Positions 53,062-63,014 are shown, counted from the first letter of the stretch. The stretch: DNA of 64,000 nucleotides from Saprospiraceae bacterium (GCA_016717655.1 JADKFC010000001.1:576283-640282); one strand, 5' to 3'. Numbers and translations are program-made. Notes: generated by a model from the sequence alone, not told the origin.

Positions 53062-54806
53062 CCTCACTTCTCAATGGCCTCGCTGCAGCCATGGCTATTT
53101 TACCTGAGGAATTTCCTGTTGTATTTACCATCTTTCTGGCCCTTGGTGCATGGCGATTGTCGCGCATCAATGTACTTACCCGACAACCTTCTGCCATTGA
53201 ATCATTGGGAGCTGCCACTGTGCTGTGCTCAGATAAAACAGGCACCATCACCCAAAACAAAATGGAGGTAGCCCGGGTAAAATCTGGCCATACAATGGGA
53301 TTAATCAATTCGGAAGACATAAGCGATTATGAAATTATCCACTGGGCTGCTATGGCCTCACCTTCAGATTCTGCAGACCCAATGGAGCATGCATTTTTCA
53401 GGGCTTTGGAACAAAAAGATCAACAGCATCTATCGAAGCAGGTTTTGATCAAAGAATACCCTCTGAGTCGTGAACTGTTGGCCATGACCCGCGTTTTTAA
53501 TGATGGAGACGACAGGGTAGTGGCTGCAGCGAAAGGCGCTCCCGAGGCCATAGTTGAACTTTGCGGTGTTGATGGTGATTTCAAGGACGCTATTTTTGAC
53601 GAAGTAGCCACCATGGCAGCTGCCGGCTGCAGGGTTTTAGCTGTATGTAAAGCAGTGGCCAAAAGTCCTTCTTTACCCGATTCACAACTCGACTTACCAT
53701 TTTATTTTCTTGGTCTCATTGCCCTTGAAGATCCCATTCGTCCGGAGGTTCCGGATGCTATCAGACTATGTAAAAAAGCAGGCATTAAAGTGGTCATGAT
53801 TACAGGAGACCATGTCTTGACTGCCCACGCCATCGGTAAAAAAATTGGACTGGAATCTGAGCTCATCCTATCTGGTGCGGAAATGGCTGCCTTGTCTGAT
53901 GAAGAGCTGTCTGATGTGCTACAGAGGTGTAATATTTTTGCGAGAATTCAACCCGAACAAAAACTAAGACTTGTACATGTATTAAAAGCAAAGGGTGAAA
54001 TAGTGGCTATGACCGGCGATGGAGTCAACGATGCCCCAGCTTTAAAAGCAGCAGATATCGGCATTGCCATGGGCAACAAGGGCACAGACGTAGCCAGAGA
54101 GTCAGCTAAATTGGTGCTGCTGGATGACAACTTTGCTTCCATCGTTACGGGCATTCGTCTTGGCAGAAGGATCTATGACAACCTACAAAAAGCCATGTCT
54201 TACATCCTTGCCATCCACATCCCTATCATTGGTCTTACGCTCACACCAGCATTTTGGGGAACCATGCCGTTACTATTATTACCTCTGCACATAATTTTAA
54301 TGGAGCTCATCATCGATCCCGTTTGTTCAATTGCCTTTGAATTTGAACAGGAAGAAAGAGGAATTATGAACCATCCACCCAGAAAGAACAATGTTACCTT
54401 TTTTGGGGGAAAGCAACTCTTGTCAAGTTTTTTACATGGCTTTTTGCTCTTCATCATTACGCTGGTAACCTTTTTAATATCATTCAAAGAAGGACATTCT
54501 GTAGAACAAGCCAGAATGATTGCCTTTTCAACCCTGATCATTGGCAATCTCTTTCTGATCTTTTCAAAATTGTCAAAAACCAGAACGGTAATCGAGTATA
54601 TTGTTGAACTCAACACATCAATTATCACCATCGGCACGCTCGTAATAGCTTTATTGATTGCACTAGCCCTTGTTCCATCTTTTCAACACCTGCTCAAGCT
54701 CCAGTGGCCTGGCTGGGAACATTATATGGTTGCCCTAGCTTCTTCACTGGTTATGCTGGCCATTTTGGAGTTGATAAAGCTCTTCAATTTGAAGACCTCC
54801 AACTAA
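53013..54806 (+). CDS. P2-type cation ATPase, C-terminal fragment
   Basis: Authentic from about 53047 (GDFLASLLNGLAAAMAILPE; the first ~11 residues are out of frame). It contains the ILPEEFPVVFTIFLALG helix with the family PEE site, the phosphorylation motif CSDKTGTITQNK, nucleotide-domain KGAPEAIVELC, hinge MTGDGVNDAPALKAADIG, and four C-terminal helices with IELIIDPVCSIAFEFEQEER. Joined to 52336-53061 it forms one gene of a cation pump using ATP. Frame loss is due to one missing C. Confidence 0.9.
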   Translation: MLTHCGCLLLDQGDFLASLLNGLAAAMAILPEEFPVVFTIFLALGAWRLSRINVLTRQPSAIESLGAATVLCSDKTGTITQNKMEVARVKSGHTMGLINSEDISDYEIIHWAAMASPSDSADPMEHAFFRALEQKDQQHLSKQVLIKEYPLSRELLAMTRVFNDGDDRVVAAAKGAPEAIVELCGVDGDFKDAIFDEVATMAAAGCRVLAVCKAVAKSPSLPDSQLDLPFYFLGLIALEDPIRPEVPDAIRLCKKAGIKVVMITGDHVLTAHAIGKKIGLESELILSGAEMAALSDEELSDVLQRCNIFARIQPEQKLRLVHVLKAKGEIVAMTGDGVNDAPALKAADIGIAMGNKGTDVARESAKLVLLDDNFASIVTGIRLGRRIYDNLQKAMSYILAIHIPIIGLTLTPAFWGTMPLLLLPLHIILMELIIDPVCSIAFEFEQEERGIMNHPPRKNNVTFFGGKQLLSSFLHGFLLFIITLVTFLISFKEGHSVEQARMIAFSTLIIGNLFLIFSKLSKTRTVIEYIVELNTSIITIGTLVIALLIALALVPSFQHLLKLQWPGWEHYMVALASSLVMLAILELIKLFNLKTSN

Positions 54807-55098
54807 CCGTTGATTTTTTGTACAAGCAGAATTTAACAAAAGTTTTTTTCCTACTCCTTTTTTCTGGAAACACCCATAATGTGAAGCAGTAATCGGAATT
54901 TTTCTTCTTTTGGAATGCTCCCTTTCTTTTTTATAACGGTTTGGATATTTATTATTTCGTTGTCAATCTCCTTACAACACGGTGAAGCCATAGCTTATTC
55001 AGCAAAATACCATTTATTTAAGAAAAAATACCATAAATTGCAACAGTTAAAATAGACATTTACCCAAGATCAACTGGCATAGGGTGAACCAATGTGGC
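54807..55098. other. Intergenic region before sugar ABC importer operon
   Basis: About 290 AT-rich bases between the ATPase and the binding-protein gene. I see no gene, terminator hairpin or clear operator. Two near-repeats AAATACCAT(TT/AA) occur at about 55004 and 55028. Confidence 0.4.
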
Positions 55099-56418
55099 AT
55101 GGTATTGAAATTCAGAATTAAGTGTGAAACGAGTTTAATTGTGGCAATGGCCCTGATTATGATGGCCTTGCTGGCATCGTGTACAAATGCACCATCCAAT
55201 GCTGATGACTTAACCTATTGGACATCCAACAATGGAGGAGAAATTGCCTTTGCTCAACAAGTGACATCTCTTTGGAACCAGCAAGGTGGCCAACAAAAAA
55301 TAGCGTTTCAGCCCATCCCTGAAGGCCAAAGCAGTGAAGAAATATTACTGGCAGCAGTAGTTGCAGGGACTACCCCCGACATCTATTCCAACATCTGGCA
55401 AGGTCTGGTCGAATTTTATAGCAAGTCGGGCATCCTCGTAGCACTGGATACCTTAAAGGGTTTTAAAGAACTGATTGCAGAAAGATGCGATGCTACTACC
55501 CTGGCTGAAATCACCTCTTCAGACGGTCATGTGTATCAGCTTCCCTGGAAGATCAATCCCATTATGACCATTTACAATGAGGCAATTCTAAAGGAGCTGG
55601 GCCTTGATAGTTTTCCTGCCCATTACTCAGATTATTTAGTAGCAGCAAAACAGTACAGCAAGGATACCAACGGTGATGGTCACGTTGACCATTGGTTGGG
55701 CAATACATCAATGAAATTGGCCTGGTATCAGCGCTTGTTTAATTTCTACCCATTATACCTTGCTGCATCCGGTGGCCTGCCCCTCATTAAAGATGGCAAG
55801 GCCTCCTTTAACAATCGTTATGCAATAGAGGTCATGACTTTTTTGCAAAGCCTCTATCAAAACAATTATTTTTCCAGACAAGTAGAGTCTGCGGGTCAGG
55901 ACCTTTTTATTGCCGGCAGGTACGGATCAAAATGGACGGGTCCCTGGGAAATTGAATACCTTGACAAATTCAAAAGACCCGGCTTTCAGTACAGCTTTAC
56001 AGCCATGCCTGTACCCGACGGACATCAAGGTCCAGTTTACACCTATTGTGATCCAAAAGGAGTTGTTATTTTTAACACCTGCAAGCACCCACAAAAGGCC
56101 TTTGATTTTGTCCGTTTTATGATGGCAGAAAAAAATGATCTCTTGTTTTTACAGACCACACACCAATTGCCACGCAGAAAAGGCCTCGATACCATGAAGA
56201 GTTTCATGACCTATTTTGAAACCCATCCACACATGAAAGGATTTGCCCGCCAAAGCCATTTTGTAAGAGGGTCTGATGTCTCACCCCACATGATTGAAGT
56301 TTTGGACATCATTTCGCAGGAATACGAAGCTTGTGTAATCTACCAGAAAAAAACACCGGCCAAGGCCATAGAAGATGCTGAAAAGGCGGTTAACATTCTG
56401 CTTAAAACCATTGATTAA
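55099..56418 (+). CDS. Sugar ABC importer substrate-binding lipoprotein
   Basis: About 440 residues from ATG 55099 (a GTG at 55084 is in frame). Lipobox ALLASCTNAPS gives an inner-membrane-anchored binding protein. Family 1 (MalE-like) signature: LTYWTSNNGGEIAFAQQVTS, GQSSEEILLAAVVAGTTPDI, YQLPWKINPIMTIYNEAIL, DTNGDGHVDHWLGNT. First gene of a SBP-permease-permease-GH130-toroid-ATPase operon. Such CUT1-type importers are rare in Bacteroidota, which mostly use SusCD. Substrate inferred to be a mannose- or beta-mannoside-type oligosaccharide because of the GH130 genes. Confidence 0.9.
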   Translation: MVLKFRIKCETSLIVAMALIMMALLASCTNAPSNADDLTYWTSNNGGEIAFAQQVTSLWNQQGGQQKIAFQPIPEGQSSEEILLAAVVAGTTPDIYSNIWQGLVEFYSKSGILVALDTLKGFKELIAERCDATTLAEITSSDGHVYQLPWKINPIMTIYNEAILKELGLDSFPAHYSDYLVAAKQYSKDTNGDGHVDHWLGNTSMKLAWYQRLFNFYPLYLAASGGLPLIKDGKASFNNRYAIEVMTFLQSLYQNNYFSRQVESAGQDLFIAGRYGSKWTGPWEIEYLDKFKRPGFQYSFTAMPVPDGHQGPVYTYCDPKGVVIFNTCKHPQKAFDFVRFMMAEKNDLLFLQTTHQLPRRKGLDTMKSFMTYFETHPHMKGFARQSHFVRGSDVSPHMIEVLDIISQEYEACVIYQKKTPAKAIEDAEKAVNILLKTID

Positions 56419-56427
56419 TTCTAGCGC

Positions 56428-57315
56428 ATGACAAAGACCAATAAGCCTCAAAAAACCAGACAGCAGGGAGCTGCCATAAAAATGATAAGCCCCTATTTAA
56501 TCCATCTGTCTGTTTTTGTTTTATTTCCGGTTTTGTTTTCAATCTTCCTTACTTTTCATCAATGGAACATAATCTCGCCTATGAAATATTCAGGGCTGGA
56601 CAACTACTTCCATCTCATCAACGACCGTTTGTTTTGGAAGGCCATAATCAATACTTTATTTTTTTTAATCATTCACATTCCCCTTCAACTGGTGGTAGCC
56701 TTATTTTTGGCATGGCTGCTCAATGAAAAAATCATTTTGCGCCCTTTTTTCAGGGCCTCTTTTTTTATGCCGGTGGTCATATCAGGGGTTGTGGTTACCA
56801 CTATGTGGCAGCAATTGTATGGACTCGAAACAGGGGTGCTCAATCAATTGCTGACTGCAAAGGGGCTTTCCAGAGTAGAATGGCTTTCACATCCTGCAAT
56901 GGCCATGGTTTCAATAGCCATTATGGCTACATGGAAAAATGTAGGTTTGTACACCATCCTCTTTTTGGTTGGCTTACAGGCCGTGCCTCAAAGTCACTAT
57001 GAAGCCGCTCGCATGGAAGGTGCGAGCCCGTGGCAACAGTTTTGGTACATAACCCTTCCCGCTATCAATCCAACCATTTTTATGGTCTTTGTTTTATCCA
57101 CCATTGGTGGATTTAGCCTGTTTATTGAACCTTATATAATGACAGATGGAGGTCCTTTAAATGCCACCCTTTCTGCCATGCTTTATATTTATCGCCAGGC
57201 CTTTGGTTATTACCACATGGGCTATGCGGCTACCCTTGGACTGGTCTTTGCCTTGCTCATCTTATTGGTGGTAGCCATCCAGAAGAGGTATGTCGAAAAT
57301 ACTGAACACGCATGA
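56428..57315 (+). CDS. Sugar ABC importer permease, MalF-type
   Basis: 295 residues, six helices (ISPYLIHLSVFVLFPVLFSI, FFMPVVISGVVVTTMWQQLY). EAA loop YEAARMEGASPWQQFWYITL, the contact site for the ATPase. Ten bases after the binding-protein stop. It forms the membrane channel with the second permease. Confidence 0.92.
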   Translation: MTKTNKPQKTRQQGAAIKMISPYLIHLSVFVLFPVLFSIFLTFHQWNIISPMKYSGLDNYFHLINDRLFWKAIINTLFFLIIHIPLQLVVALFLAWLLNEKIILRPFFRASFFMPVVISGVVVTTMWQQLYGLETGVLNQLLTAKGLSRVEWLSHPAMAMVSIAIMATWKNVGLYTILFLVGLQAVPQSHYEAARMEGASPWQQFWYITLPAINPTIFMVFVLSTIGGFSLFIEPYIMTDGGPLNATLSAMLYIYRQAFGYYHMGYAATLGLVFALLILLVVAIQKRYVENTEHA

Positions 57316-57447
57316 TGATGAAAATGACAATACAGATATCACCCGCTTTACCCTTTGTACCCAATTTTCCATTTAACATTTGTCAGAATATTTGGACAAG
57401 ATGGACAACAAAGATTAAGATTTTGCACCCCGGTTTAATTCAGACAA

Positions 57448-58269
57448 ATGGGCAATAAAACAGGAAAGTCAGCAATGGTGGTATTACTGGGATTGGCAGC
57501 TCTATCCTTTCTTTATCCCTTTTACTGGATGGTGGCTGCTTCCTTTACCAAAGAAGAGTACATTGGGCAATTATTGTTTTTACCCACCGAATTTACCTTC
57601 GACAATTATCTTCAGATGTTTAAAAAGATCCCAATCGGAAGGGCTTTTTTCAACAGCACGGTTGTTGCCCTTTTGGTAACTGCCGGTGTGATCGTTACCT
57701 CTTCGCTGACGGGTTATGCCCTGGCAAAGCTTGACTTCAAAGGAAAGTCCACTCTGTTTTATGTACTTATTTTTACCATGACCCTCCCATTTCAAATCAC
57801 GCTGATCCCCAATTATATCACTATGGTAAAATTAAACTGGGTTGATAATTTGGTGGCTCTTGTCATTCCAGCTCTCAACAATGCTTTTGCCATCTTGTTA
57901 TTTCGTCAGGCTTTCCAGCAATTGCCAGATGCACTTGTGGCTGCAGCCAGAGTTGATGGGTGTAAAGAGTGGACCATCGTTTACCGGATCCTTATGCCCA
58001 ATGCCGTACCGACAATTATAACCGTGGGCATCATTACCTTTATGAATGTATGGAACGATGTGATGTGGCCCCTCATTGTAATTCGCGATGAAAACCTGAT
58101 GACAATGCCCCAACTGGTCACCTTATTTGCGGTAGGCGGAAGGGCTGAAGCGCAGCTAGGTGTAAAATTGGCATCTTCTGTTTTACTTGCAATGCCCATT
58201 TTTGTAGCGTATTTATTTTTTCAAAAACATTTTATCAGAAGTATGGCCGCCAGTGGCCTGAAAGATTAA
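57448..58269 (+). CDS. Sugar ABC importer permease, MalG-type
   Basis: 273 residues. N-terminal helix LLGLAALSFLYPFYWMVAAS, EAA loop AAARVDGCKEWTIVYRIL. The 132-base gap to the first permease has no gene and no terminator, so operon continuity is likely. Together with the MalF-type subunit and the ATPase at 60801 it makes a complete CUT1 importer. Confidence 0.92.
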   Translation: MGNKTGKSAMVVLLGLAALSFLYPFYWMVAASFTKEEYIGQLLFLPTEFTFDNYLQMFKKIPIGRAFFNSTVVALLVTAGVIVTSSLTGYALAKLDFKGKSTLFYVLIFTMTLPFQITLIPNYITMVKLNWVDNLVALVIPALNNAFAILLFRQAFQQLPDALVAAARVDGCKEWTIVYRILMPNAVPTIITVGIITFMNVWNDVMWPLIVIRDENLMTMPQLVTLFAVGGRAEAQLGVKLASSVLLAMPIFVAYLFFQKHFIRSMAASGLKD

Positions 58270-58281
58270 TTAATAAAATAT

Positions 58282-59538
58282 ATGTGGCAAACCCTGATTA
58301 AAAGTAAACTTATCCTAACCCACGATGTGAAAAGAGTGATCCTCAGATACCTCAACTTTGGCAAGGAGGATCGCATTCAACCTGTATTCCATTATGTAGA
58401 ATCACTGACAGAAGAGGAGGTGATCAATCAACTTAATGGATTAAACGAGCTGTATGCAGACCGGCATTTTGACCTCAGTGAAGCATGGCTGTCAAATTAT
58501 CACAAATTGGGCCCATCCTTTGCATCGCCCAACTGGTCTGTAGCACGTCAATCGCTTTTAGGGGCCTATTTTACTCTTGAGTACAGTGTTGAATCTGCAG
58601 CCCTTTTCAATCCTTCGATGGTCCTTATGGGCAATGTAGGGGAAGATGGCAGTCAAAATTTTGTTATGAGTCTTCGTTCTACCGGTGAGGGACATATCTC
58701 TTCTATTTCATTTTTGGAAGGTACAATTGCTGCAGATGCCTCCATCACAGTAAGTGATAGAGACAGAAAAATCAATGCCGGAACGATTCTGCCAACAGAA
58801 GACGAAGAAGAGTATGATGTAGTCTTCGATCCGACTATTCCACTTAACAGCAGAATCCTATTTCCCGTTTCTCGCGGAGAATGCAATGGCATGGAAGATG
58901 TTCGTTTGACCAGGATGAAATTGGATGATGGGGAAGAAATCTATTATGGAACATATACCGCCTACAACGGAAAAACCATAATGCCCAAATTGATCCGTAC
59001 TCGCAACTTTTTACACTTTGAGATAAGGAGGCTTCATGGTAATGCGGTTATGGACAAAGGCATGGCTTTTTTTCCCGAAAAAGTCAATGGTAAATTTGTA
59101 GTCACAGGCCGTCAGGATGGCAGACATTCTACCATAATGTTCAGCGATGTGCTCACCCATCAGCATGAATACAAGGTTTTGCTCAAACTTCGCTATGATT
59201 GGGATGTACTGCAGATGGGAAATTGTGGCAGTCCAGTGAAAACACCCCACGGCTGGCTATTACCTACACATACGGTGGGTCCTATGCGGAGATATGTATT
59301 GTCTATGGTATTGCTAGACCTCGACGACCCAGCCCGGGTTCAGGCAACTTTATCGCAACCCCTATTACAGCCCGATGCTTTTGAAAGAGAAGGATATGTG
59401 CCCAATGTTTTATATACTTGTGGCATTGTTAAGTGGAATCAAAATTTAATTCTTCCTTATGCCATGTCAGACAGTGCCATCGGTTTTGCAAGTGTAGATG
59501 TGGAAGAAGTGATCAGTAAAATGGTGCCCTATGAGTAA
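58282..59538 (+). CDS. GH130 family enzyme (beta-mannoside phosphorylase/hydrolase-like)
   Basis: 418 residues. GH130 features: GNVGEDGSQNFVMSLRSTGE region, catalytic-Asp site GMEDVRLTRMKLDDGEEIYY, MGNCGSPVKTPHGWLLPTHT and REGYVPNVLYTCGIVKWN. N-terminal ~90 residues are an extra helical region (DRIQPVFHYVESLTEEEVIN). The GH130 family includes mannosyl-glucose and mannobiose phosphorylases and beta-1,2-mannosidases; the extended N-terminus fits the latter group, but this is not certain. No signal peptide, so it acts on imported sugar. Overlaps the toroid gene by 8 bases. Confidence 0.9.
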   Translation: MWQTLIKSKLILTHDVKRVILRYLNFGKEDRIQPVFHYVESLTEEEVINQLNGLNELYADRHFDLSEAWLSNYHKLGPSFASPNWSVARQSLLGAYFTLEYSVESAALFNPSMVLMGNVGEDGSQNFVMSLRSTGEGHISSISFLEGTIAADASITVSDRDRKINAGTILPTEDEEEYDVVFDPTIPLNSRILFPVSRGECNGMEDVRLTRMKLDDGEEIYYGTYTAYNGKTIMPKLIRTRNFLHFEIRRLHGNAVMDKGMAFFPEKVNGKFVVTGRQDGRHSTIMFSDVLTHQHEYKVLLKLRYDWDVLQMGNCGSPVKTPHGWLLPTHTVGPMRRYVLSMVLLDLDDPARVQATLSQPLLQPDAFEREGYVPNVLYTCGIVKWNQNLILPYAMSDSAIGFASVDVEEVISKMVPYE

Positions 59539-60814
59539 AATATATATAGGATTATTAGTATTGTTTTTTTCATTCGTTGCCAGCAGCCAACGGTTATACA
59601 ACGATGCACACCTGAATCATCTTTTTCAGGAGGTAAGAGTCAATGGAGATACCCTGGGTGCCATTTGGATCTACTGTGAAGCCCCTGACTACAAATGGGT
59701 AGGTGATGATGATGAAGGATTTACTTGCGTAGATGATGTAGCCAGGGCATTGGTCGTGTACTGTCGGGAATACAAACAATTGCCTACTGCGGCATTGGCT
59801 AGAAAAATAGAAAAGTTGACCGATTTTATCATTTATATGGCAGATGGCAATGGGCTGTGGTACAACTTTATGTGGAAAGAAGGCAAGATCAATACAGGAC
59901 ATGTCAACAGTAAAGCAACACCTAATTTCTGGACATGGAGGGCTTACTGGGCATTGTCGGAAGTTGCCCTGGTCGGTCTTCCATTAACAGCTGAAAAAAC
60001 AAAAGTAGTAGACGGCTTGTGTACCAAAACTGAGGTTATAATTGATTCCATACTCACAGCGCAAGCGGGTGAACTCAATGTATATGACATTAAATTGTCA
60101 AAATTGTATGACCAGCCTGGAGCTGACCAACTTTCGGTCATGTTACTCGGCTTGTGCAATCGTTATGAAAAGTCGCAACGCCCGGCTCAATTGCAAAAAA
60201 TCAAAATCATAGCCGATAACCTGGCGATGTATGTTTTGGGAAATGAAGAGCTGCCTCCCTATGGTGCCATCTTATGTTGGAATTATTATTGGCATGCCTG
60301 GGGAGCCTCACAATACTATGCCCTACTCAATGCTTATAAACAAACCCGCTATCCCTTATATCTTGAAAAGGCCCTGGAAGGCATGGATCATTTTTATCCT
60401 TGGTTGGAAAAAAACAACTATCCGGCAGAAATGAAATTGACCAAGCTGGAGGGTAATTTTGTTTGGACCTCAATCGACTTTTATCCTCAGATTGCCTATG
60501 GATTTAGCCCCATGATTCTTGCGGCTGCGGAGGCAGCTGCCCTGACAGGTGACAAAAAATATGCCCTTCTTGCCTTTGATACTGCAATGTGGTTTTTTGG
60601 AAAAAACAAGCCCAATAAAAAAATGTACAACCCGGATTCGGGAAGGTGTTTTGACGGAGTTGTAGATGCACAGGAAATCAATTTAAATGCTGGAGCTGAA
60701 TCAACCATTGAAGCCTTGTTATCTATGCAAGCCCTTGAACAACTTCATAATTTTGACAGAGAGTATAAGTATTTCTTAAACAACATCAATTTCCGGACCC
60801 ATGGCCTTCATTAA
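59531..60814 (+). CDS. Exported (alpha/alpha)6-toroid protein of sugar operon
   Basis: 427 residues with a signal peptide (MSKIYIGLLVLFFSFVASSQ). The repeat pattern of alternating helices and FTCVDDVARALVVYCREYK, ADGNGLWYNFMWKEGKINTG, GAILCWNYYWHAWGASQYYA and FVWTSIDFYPQIAYGFSPM suggests an (alpha/alpha)6 barrel like those of glycosidases, epimerases or lyases. The EGFTCVDDVARAL phrase is also seen in domains attached to glycosyltransferases next to GH130 genes. Conserved D/E residues (DDVARAL, TSIDFY, GAESTIEALL) could be catalytic. Reaction unknown; a role in cleaving the oligosaccharide before import is likely (inference). Confidence 0.75.
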   Translation: MSKIYIGLLVLFFSFVASSQRLYNDAHLNHLFQEVRVNGDTLGAIWIYCEAPDYKWVGDDDEGFTCVDDVARALVVYCREYKQLPTAALARKIEKLTDFIIYMADGNGLWYNFMWKEGKINTGHVNSKATPNFWTWRAYWALSEVALVGLPLTAEKTKVVDGLCTKTEVIIDSILTAQAGELNVYDIKLSKLYDQPGADQLSVMLLGLCNRYEKSQRPAQLQKIKIIADNLAMYVLGNEELPPYGAILCWNYYWHAWGASQYYALLNAYKQTRYPLYLEKALEGMDHFYPWLEKNNYPAEMKLTKLEGNFVWTSIDFYPQIAYGFSPMILAAAEAAALTGDKKYALLAFDTAMWFFGKNKPNKKMYNPDSGRCFDGVVDAQEINLNAGAESTIEALLSMQALEQLHNFDREYKYFLNNINFRTHGLH

Positions 60815-61865
60815 GTTTGACAATGTCTCCAAGTCGTATGGCAATCAAAATGTCATTTCAGGCCTGAATCTCGAAATTGAGAAGGGATCCTTTACCGTGC
60901 TGGTTGGTCCTTCCGGCTGTGGAAAATCCACCTTGCTTAGATTGATTGCGGGCTTGGAAGATATGGATGAGGGCTCGTTGTTCCTGGATGGCAAATGTGT
61001 CAACCACATCGAACCCAAGGACAGGGACATAGCCATTGTTTTTCAAAATTATGCCCTCTACCCACACATGTCTACTTTCGAAAACATGGCTTTTGGTTTA
61101 AAAATTAGAGGCATTGATAAGGCAAAGATTAAAGAAAAAGTAACAGAGGTAGCTCGCAGCTTACAAATCGAACACCTGCTTGACAGGAAACCAAAAGATA
61201 TGTCGGGCGGCCAAAGACAGCGGGTTGCCATTGGTAGAGCCATCGTAAGGGAGCCCAAGGTTTTTTTATTTGACGAACCCCTCAGCAACCTCGATGCCAA
61301 ACTCAGAAATCAAATGCGGTGGGAAATTGCAGAATTGCACAAACGCCTTGGCATTACCACAGTATATGTTACCCATGATCAGGTTGAAGCCATGACCCTG
61401 GGTGATAACATTGTAGTGTTGGATAAGGGTGTCATCAAGCAACAGGGTAGCGCTAAACAGATATATGATCATCCCACAGATGAGTTTGTGGCCGGTTTTA
61501 TTGGCTCACCGCCAATGAATTTTGCGAAAGCAGCCGTAGTACAGTCTGGTGGGGGAGCACTGGTTTACAATGACCCGATCGGGCTTCAAATTCTCATTCC
61601 AGAGTTGGAGGTGTCTTTGACCGAAACTTCAGTCACCTTAGGCATTCGACCCGAACACCTGACCATTAAAGCTGAAAAAGAAAATATGGGAATAAAGGGT
61701 ACTCTTATTCACCTGGAACACCTGGGTTATGAAACCTTTGCTCATATAAAAATTCAAGACCTTGTGTGGGTGGTTAGATGCACAGGCGACCTTAATTTTA
61801 TAACCGGACAATCCGTTTGGCTGGAATTTCAGACAGGCAAAATACACTTGTTTTATCAAGCCTAG
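60801..61865 (+). CDS. Sugar ABC importer ATPase, MsmX/UgpC-type
   Basis: 354 residues. Walker A GPSGCGKSTLLRLIAGL, signature MSGGQRQRVAIGRAI, Walker B VFLFDEPLSNLDAKLRNQM, H-loop TTVYVTHDQVEAMTLG, and a C-terminal TOBE/regulatory domain (SVTLGIRPEHLTIKAEKEN). Overlaps the toroid gene end by 14 bases. The C-terminal domain places it with the multi-sugar ATPases that energise CUT1 importers, so the operon holds a complete transporter. Confidence 0.95.
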   Translation: MAFIKFDNVSKSYGNQNVISGLNLEIEKGSFTVLVGPSGCGKSTLLRLIAGLEDMDEGSLFLDGKCVNHIEPKDRDIAIVFQNYALYPHMSTFENMAFGLKIRGIDKAKIKEKVTEVARSLQIEHLLDRKPKDMSGGQRQRVAIGRAIVREPKVFLFDEPLSNLDAKLRNQMRWEIAELHKRLGITTVYVTHDQVEAMTLGDNIVVLDKGVIKQQGSAKQIYDHPTDEFVAGFIGSPPMNFAKAAVVQSGGGALVYNDPIGLQILIPELEVSLTETSVTLGIRPEHLTIKAEKENMGIKGTLIHLEHLGYETFAHIKIQDLVWVVRCTGDLNFITGQSVWLEFQTGKIHLFYQA

Positions 61866-61874
61866 ATGAAATAA

Positions 61875-62928
61875 TTATTTGGCTACCTTCACCAGCAGCG
61901 ATGCTAGGATTTCCTGAATAGAGAACACGGCACCACAAATTACCTCATCTGAAGCCCCATAGTACAATTTGATAGCATCCCCATCCACTAAATGACCATT
62001 GGTAAAAACCACATGTCCAAAAAACCCTTTTTGTTCATAAACAGTATCCGGTTCCATTATAGGTATAGTAGTTCTTGCTATAACGTGGCTTGGATCATTG
62101 GCATCTAAAAGCACTGCTCCTAAGCAATACCTGTGCTGGGCATCAGCTCCATGGTAAATTTCAAGCCATCCTTCTTCTGTTTTAATTGGGGCTGCTCCGG
62201 CACCAATTCTGGCAGAGTCCCACATGCCTGATCGCGTCTGCAGGATACAGCGGTGATCTCCCCAGTGGATCAAATCTGGTGAAGAAGAAATCCAAATATA
62301 GTTCCCTCCCAGGCCAAGACCAGAGGGCCTGTGTAGGCAGTAATATTTGCCATTTATTTTTTCATTAAAAATCGCACAGTCTTTGTTATGGGGCGGCAAG
62401 ATCATGCCCTCTCGGGTAAAATGTACCCAGTCATCTGTATGCATCAAGCCCACACCTACTCCGTTTTCTGATACCTGTGTGTAGGTAAGATAGTATCGAC
62501 TCCCAATTTGGGTGACCCTGCAATCTTCTATTCCAAAGGTTTCAAGGCTTCCTTCTCCAAAAATTTTACTCTTTCTGTCCGTAGGTTCGTAAAAGTGAAT
62601 GCCGTCATCACTGCATACCAGCCTGAGGTGAGATAGGGTAGACAAATAAATTTTATCCTTGTAGCCCACCATGCGAACATCAGACAAATCAAGGTCTTTA
62701 TCATTTCTGTCAAATTCCAGAATTTCATAGCTGCCATCATCCTTCATGACTGGAAAACTCACCTTCCCCTCTGATTGGATGGGGCGTTCTGCAACCCTTA
62801 AAAGTAACCAGGTTTTGTTTTCAAATGTAAACACCTGGATTCAAAACACACTCTACTATCCAGTCGGCATGGCTCGGAGCTATGTCCCTTGTGTGGATAA
62901 TTGGATTTTGGGTAAACCGCTGTACCAT
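61875..62928 (-). CDS. GH130 family enzyme with 5' frame break
   Basis: Start ATG 62926-62928: MVQRFTQNPIIHTRDIAPSH opens the frame, then NPGV and a break at about 62830 where CCAGGTGTTTACA lacks a GT (expected CCAGGTGTGTTTACA); the rest is an open frame to 61875. GH130 signature: MVGYKDKIYLSTLSHLRLV, catalytic Asp in GIEDCRVTQIGSRYYL, NKDCAIFNEKINGKYYCLHR, GAGAAPIKTEEGWLEIYHGA. ~350 residues once restored, shorter than the other GH130, resembling mannobiose-type phosphorylases. It converges with the ATPase gene (10-base gap), so it is a second mannoside-acting enzyme for the importer (inference). No signal peptide. Confidence 0.88.
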
Positions 62929-62967
62929 TGGATTTATTACTTTATAAGTGCTAATATAGATCAAAAG

Positions 62968-62990
62968 AGCCTGCCTAAAAAGGCAGGCTC
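62968..62990 (-). terminator. Hairpin terminator of LamG-T9SS gene
   Basis: GAGCCTGCCT (62968-62977) pairs with AGGCAGGCTC (62981-62990); on the minus strand the stem is followed by TTTTG. It lies 25 bases after the stop at 63015. Confidence 0.75.
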
Positions 62991-63014
62991 GTAACAAATT
63001 TTTGGTTACAATAA

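Noticed and set aside
57316..57447. Short frame between the two permease genes
   Set aside because: It has no recognisable sequence or helix, and it is not conserved in type with neighbours; treated as a spacer.
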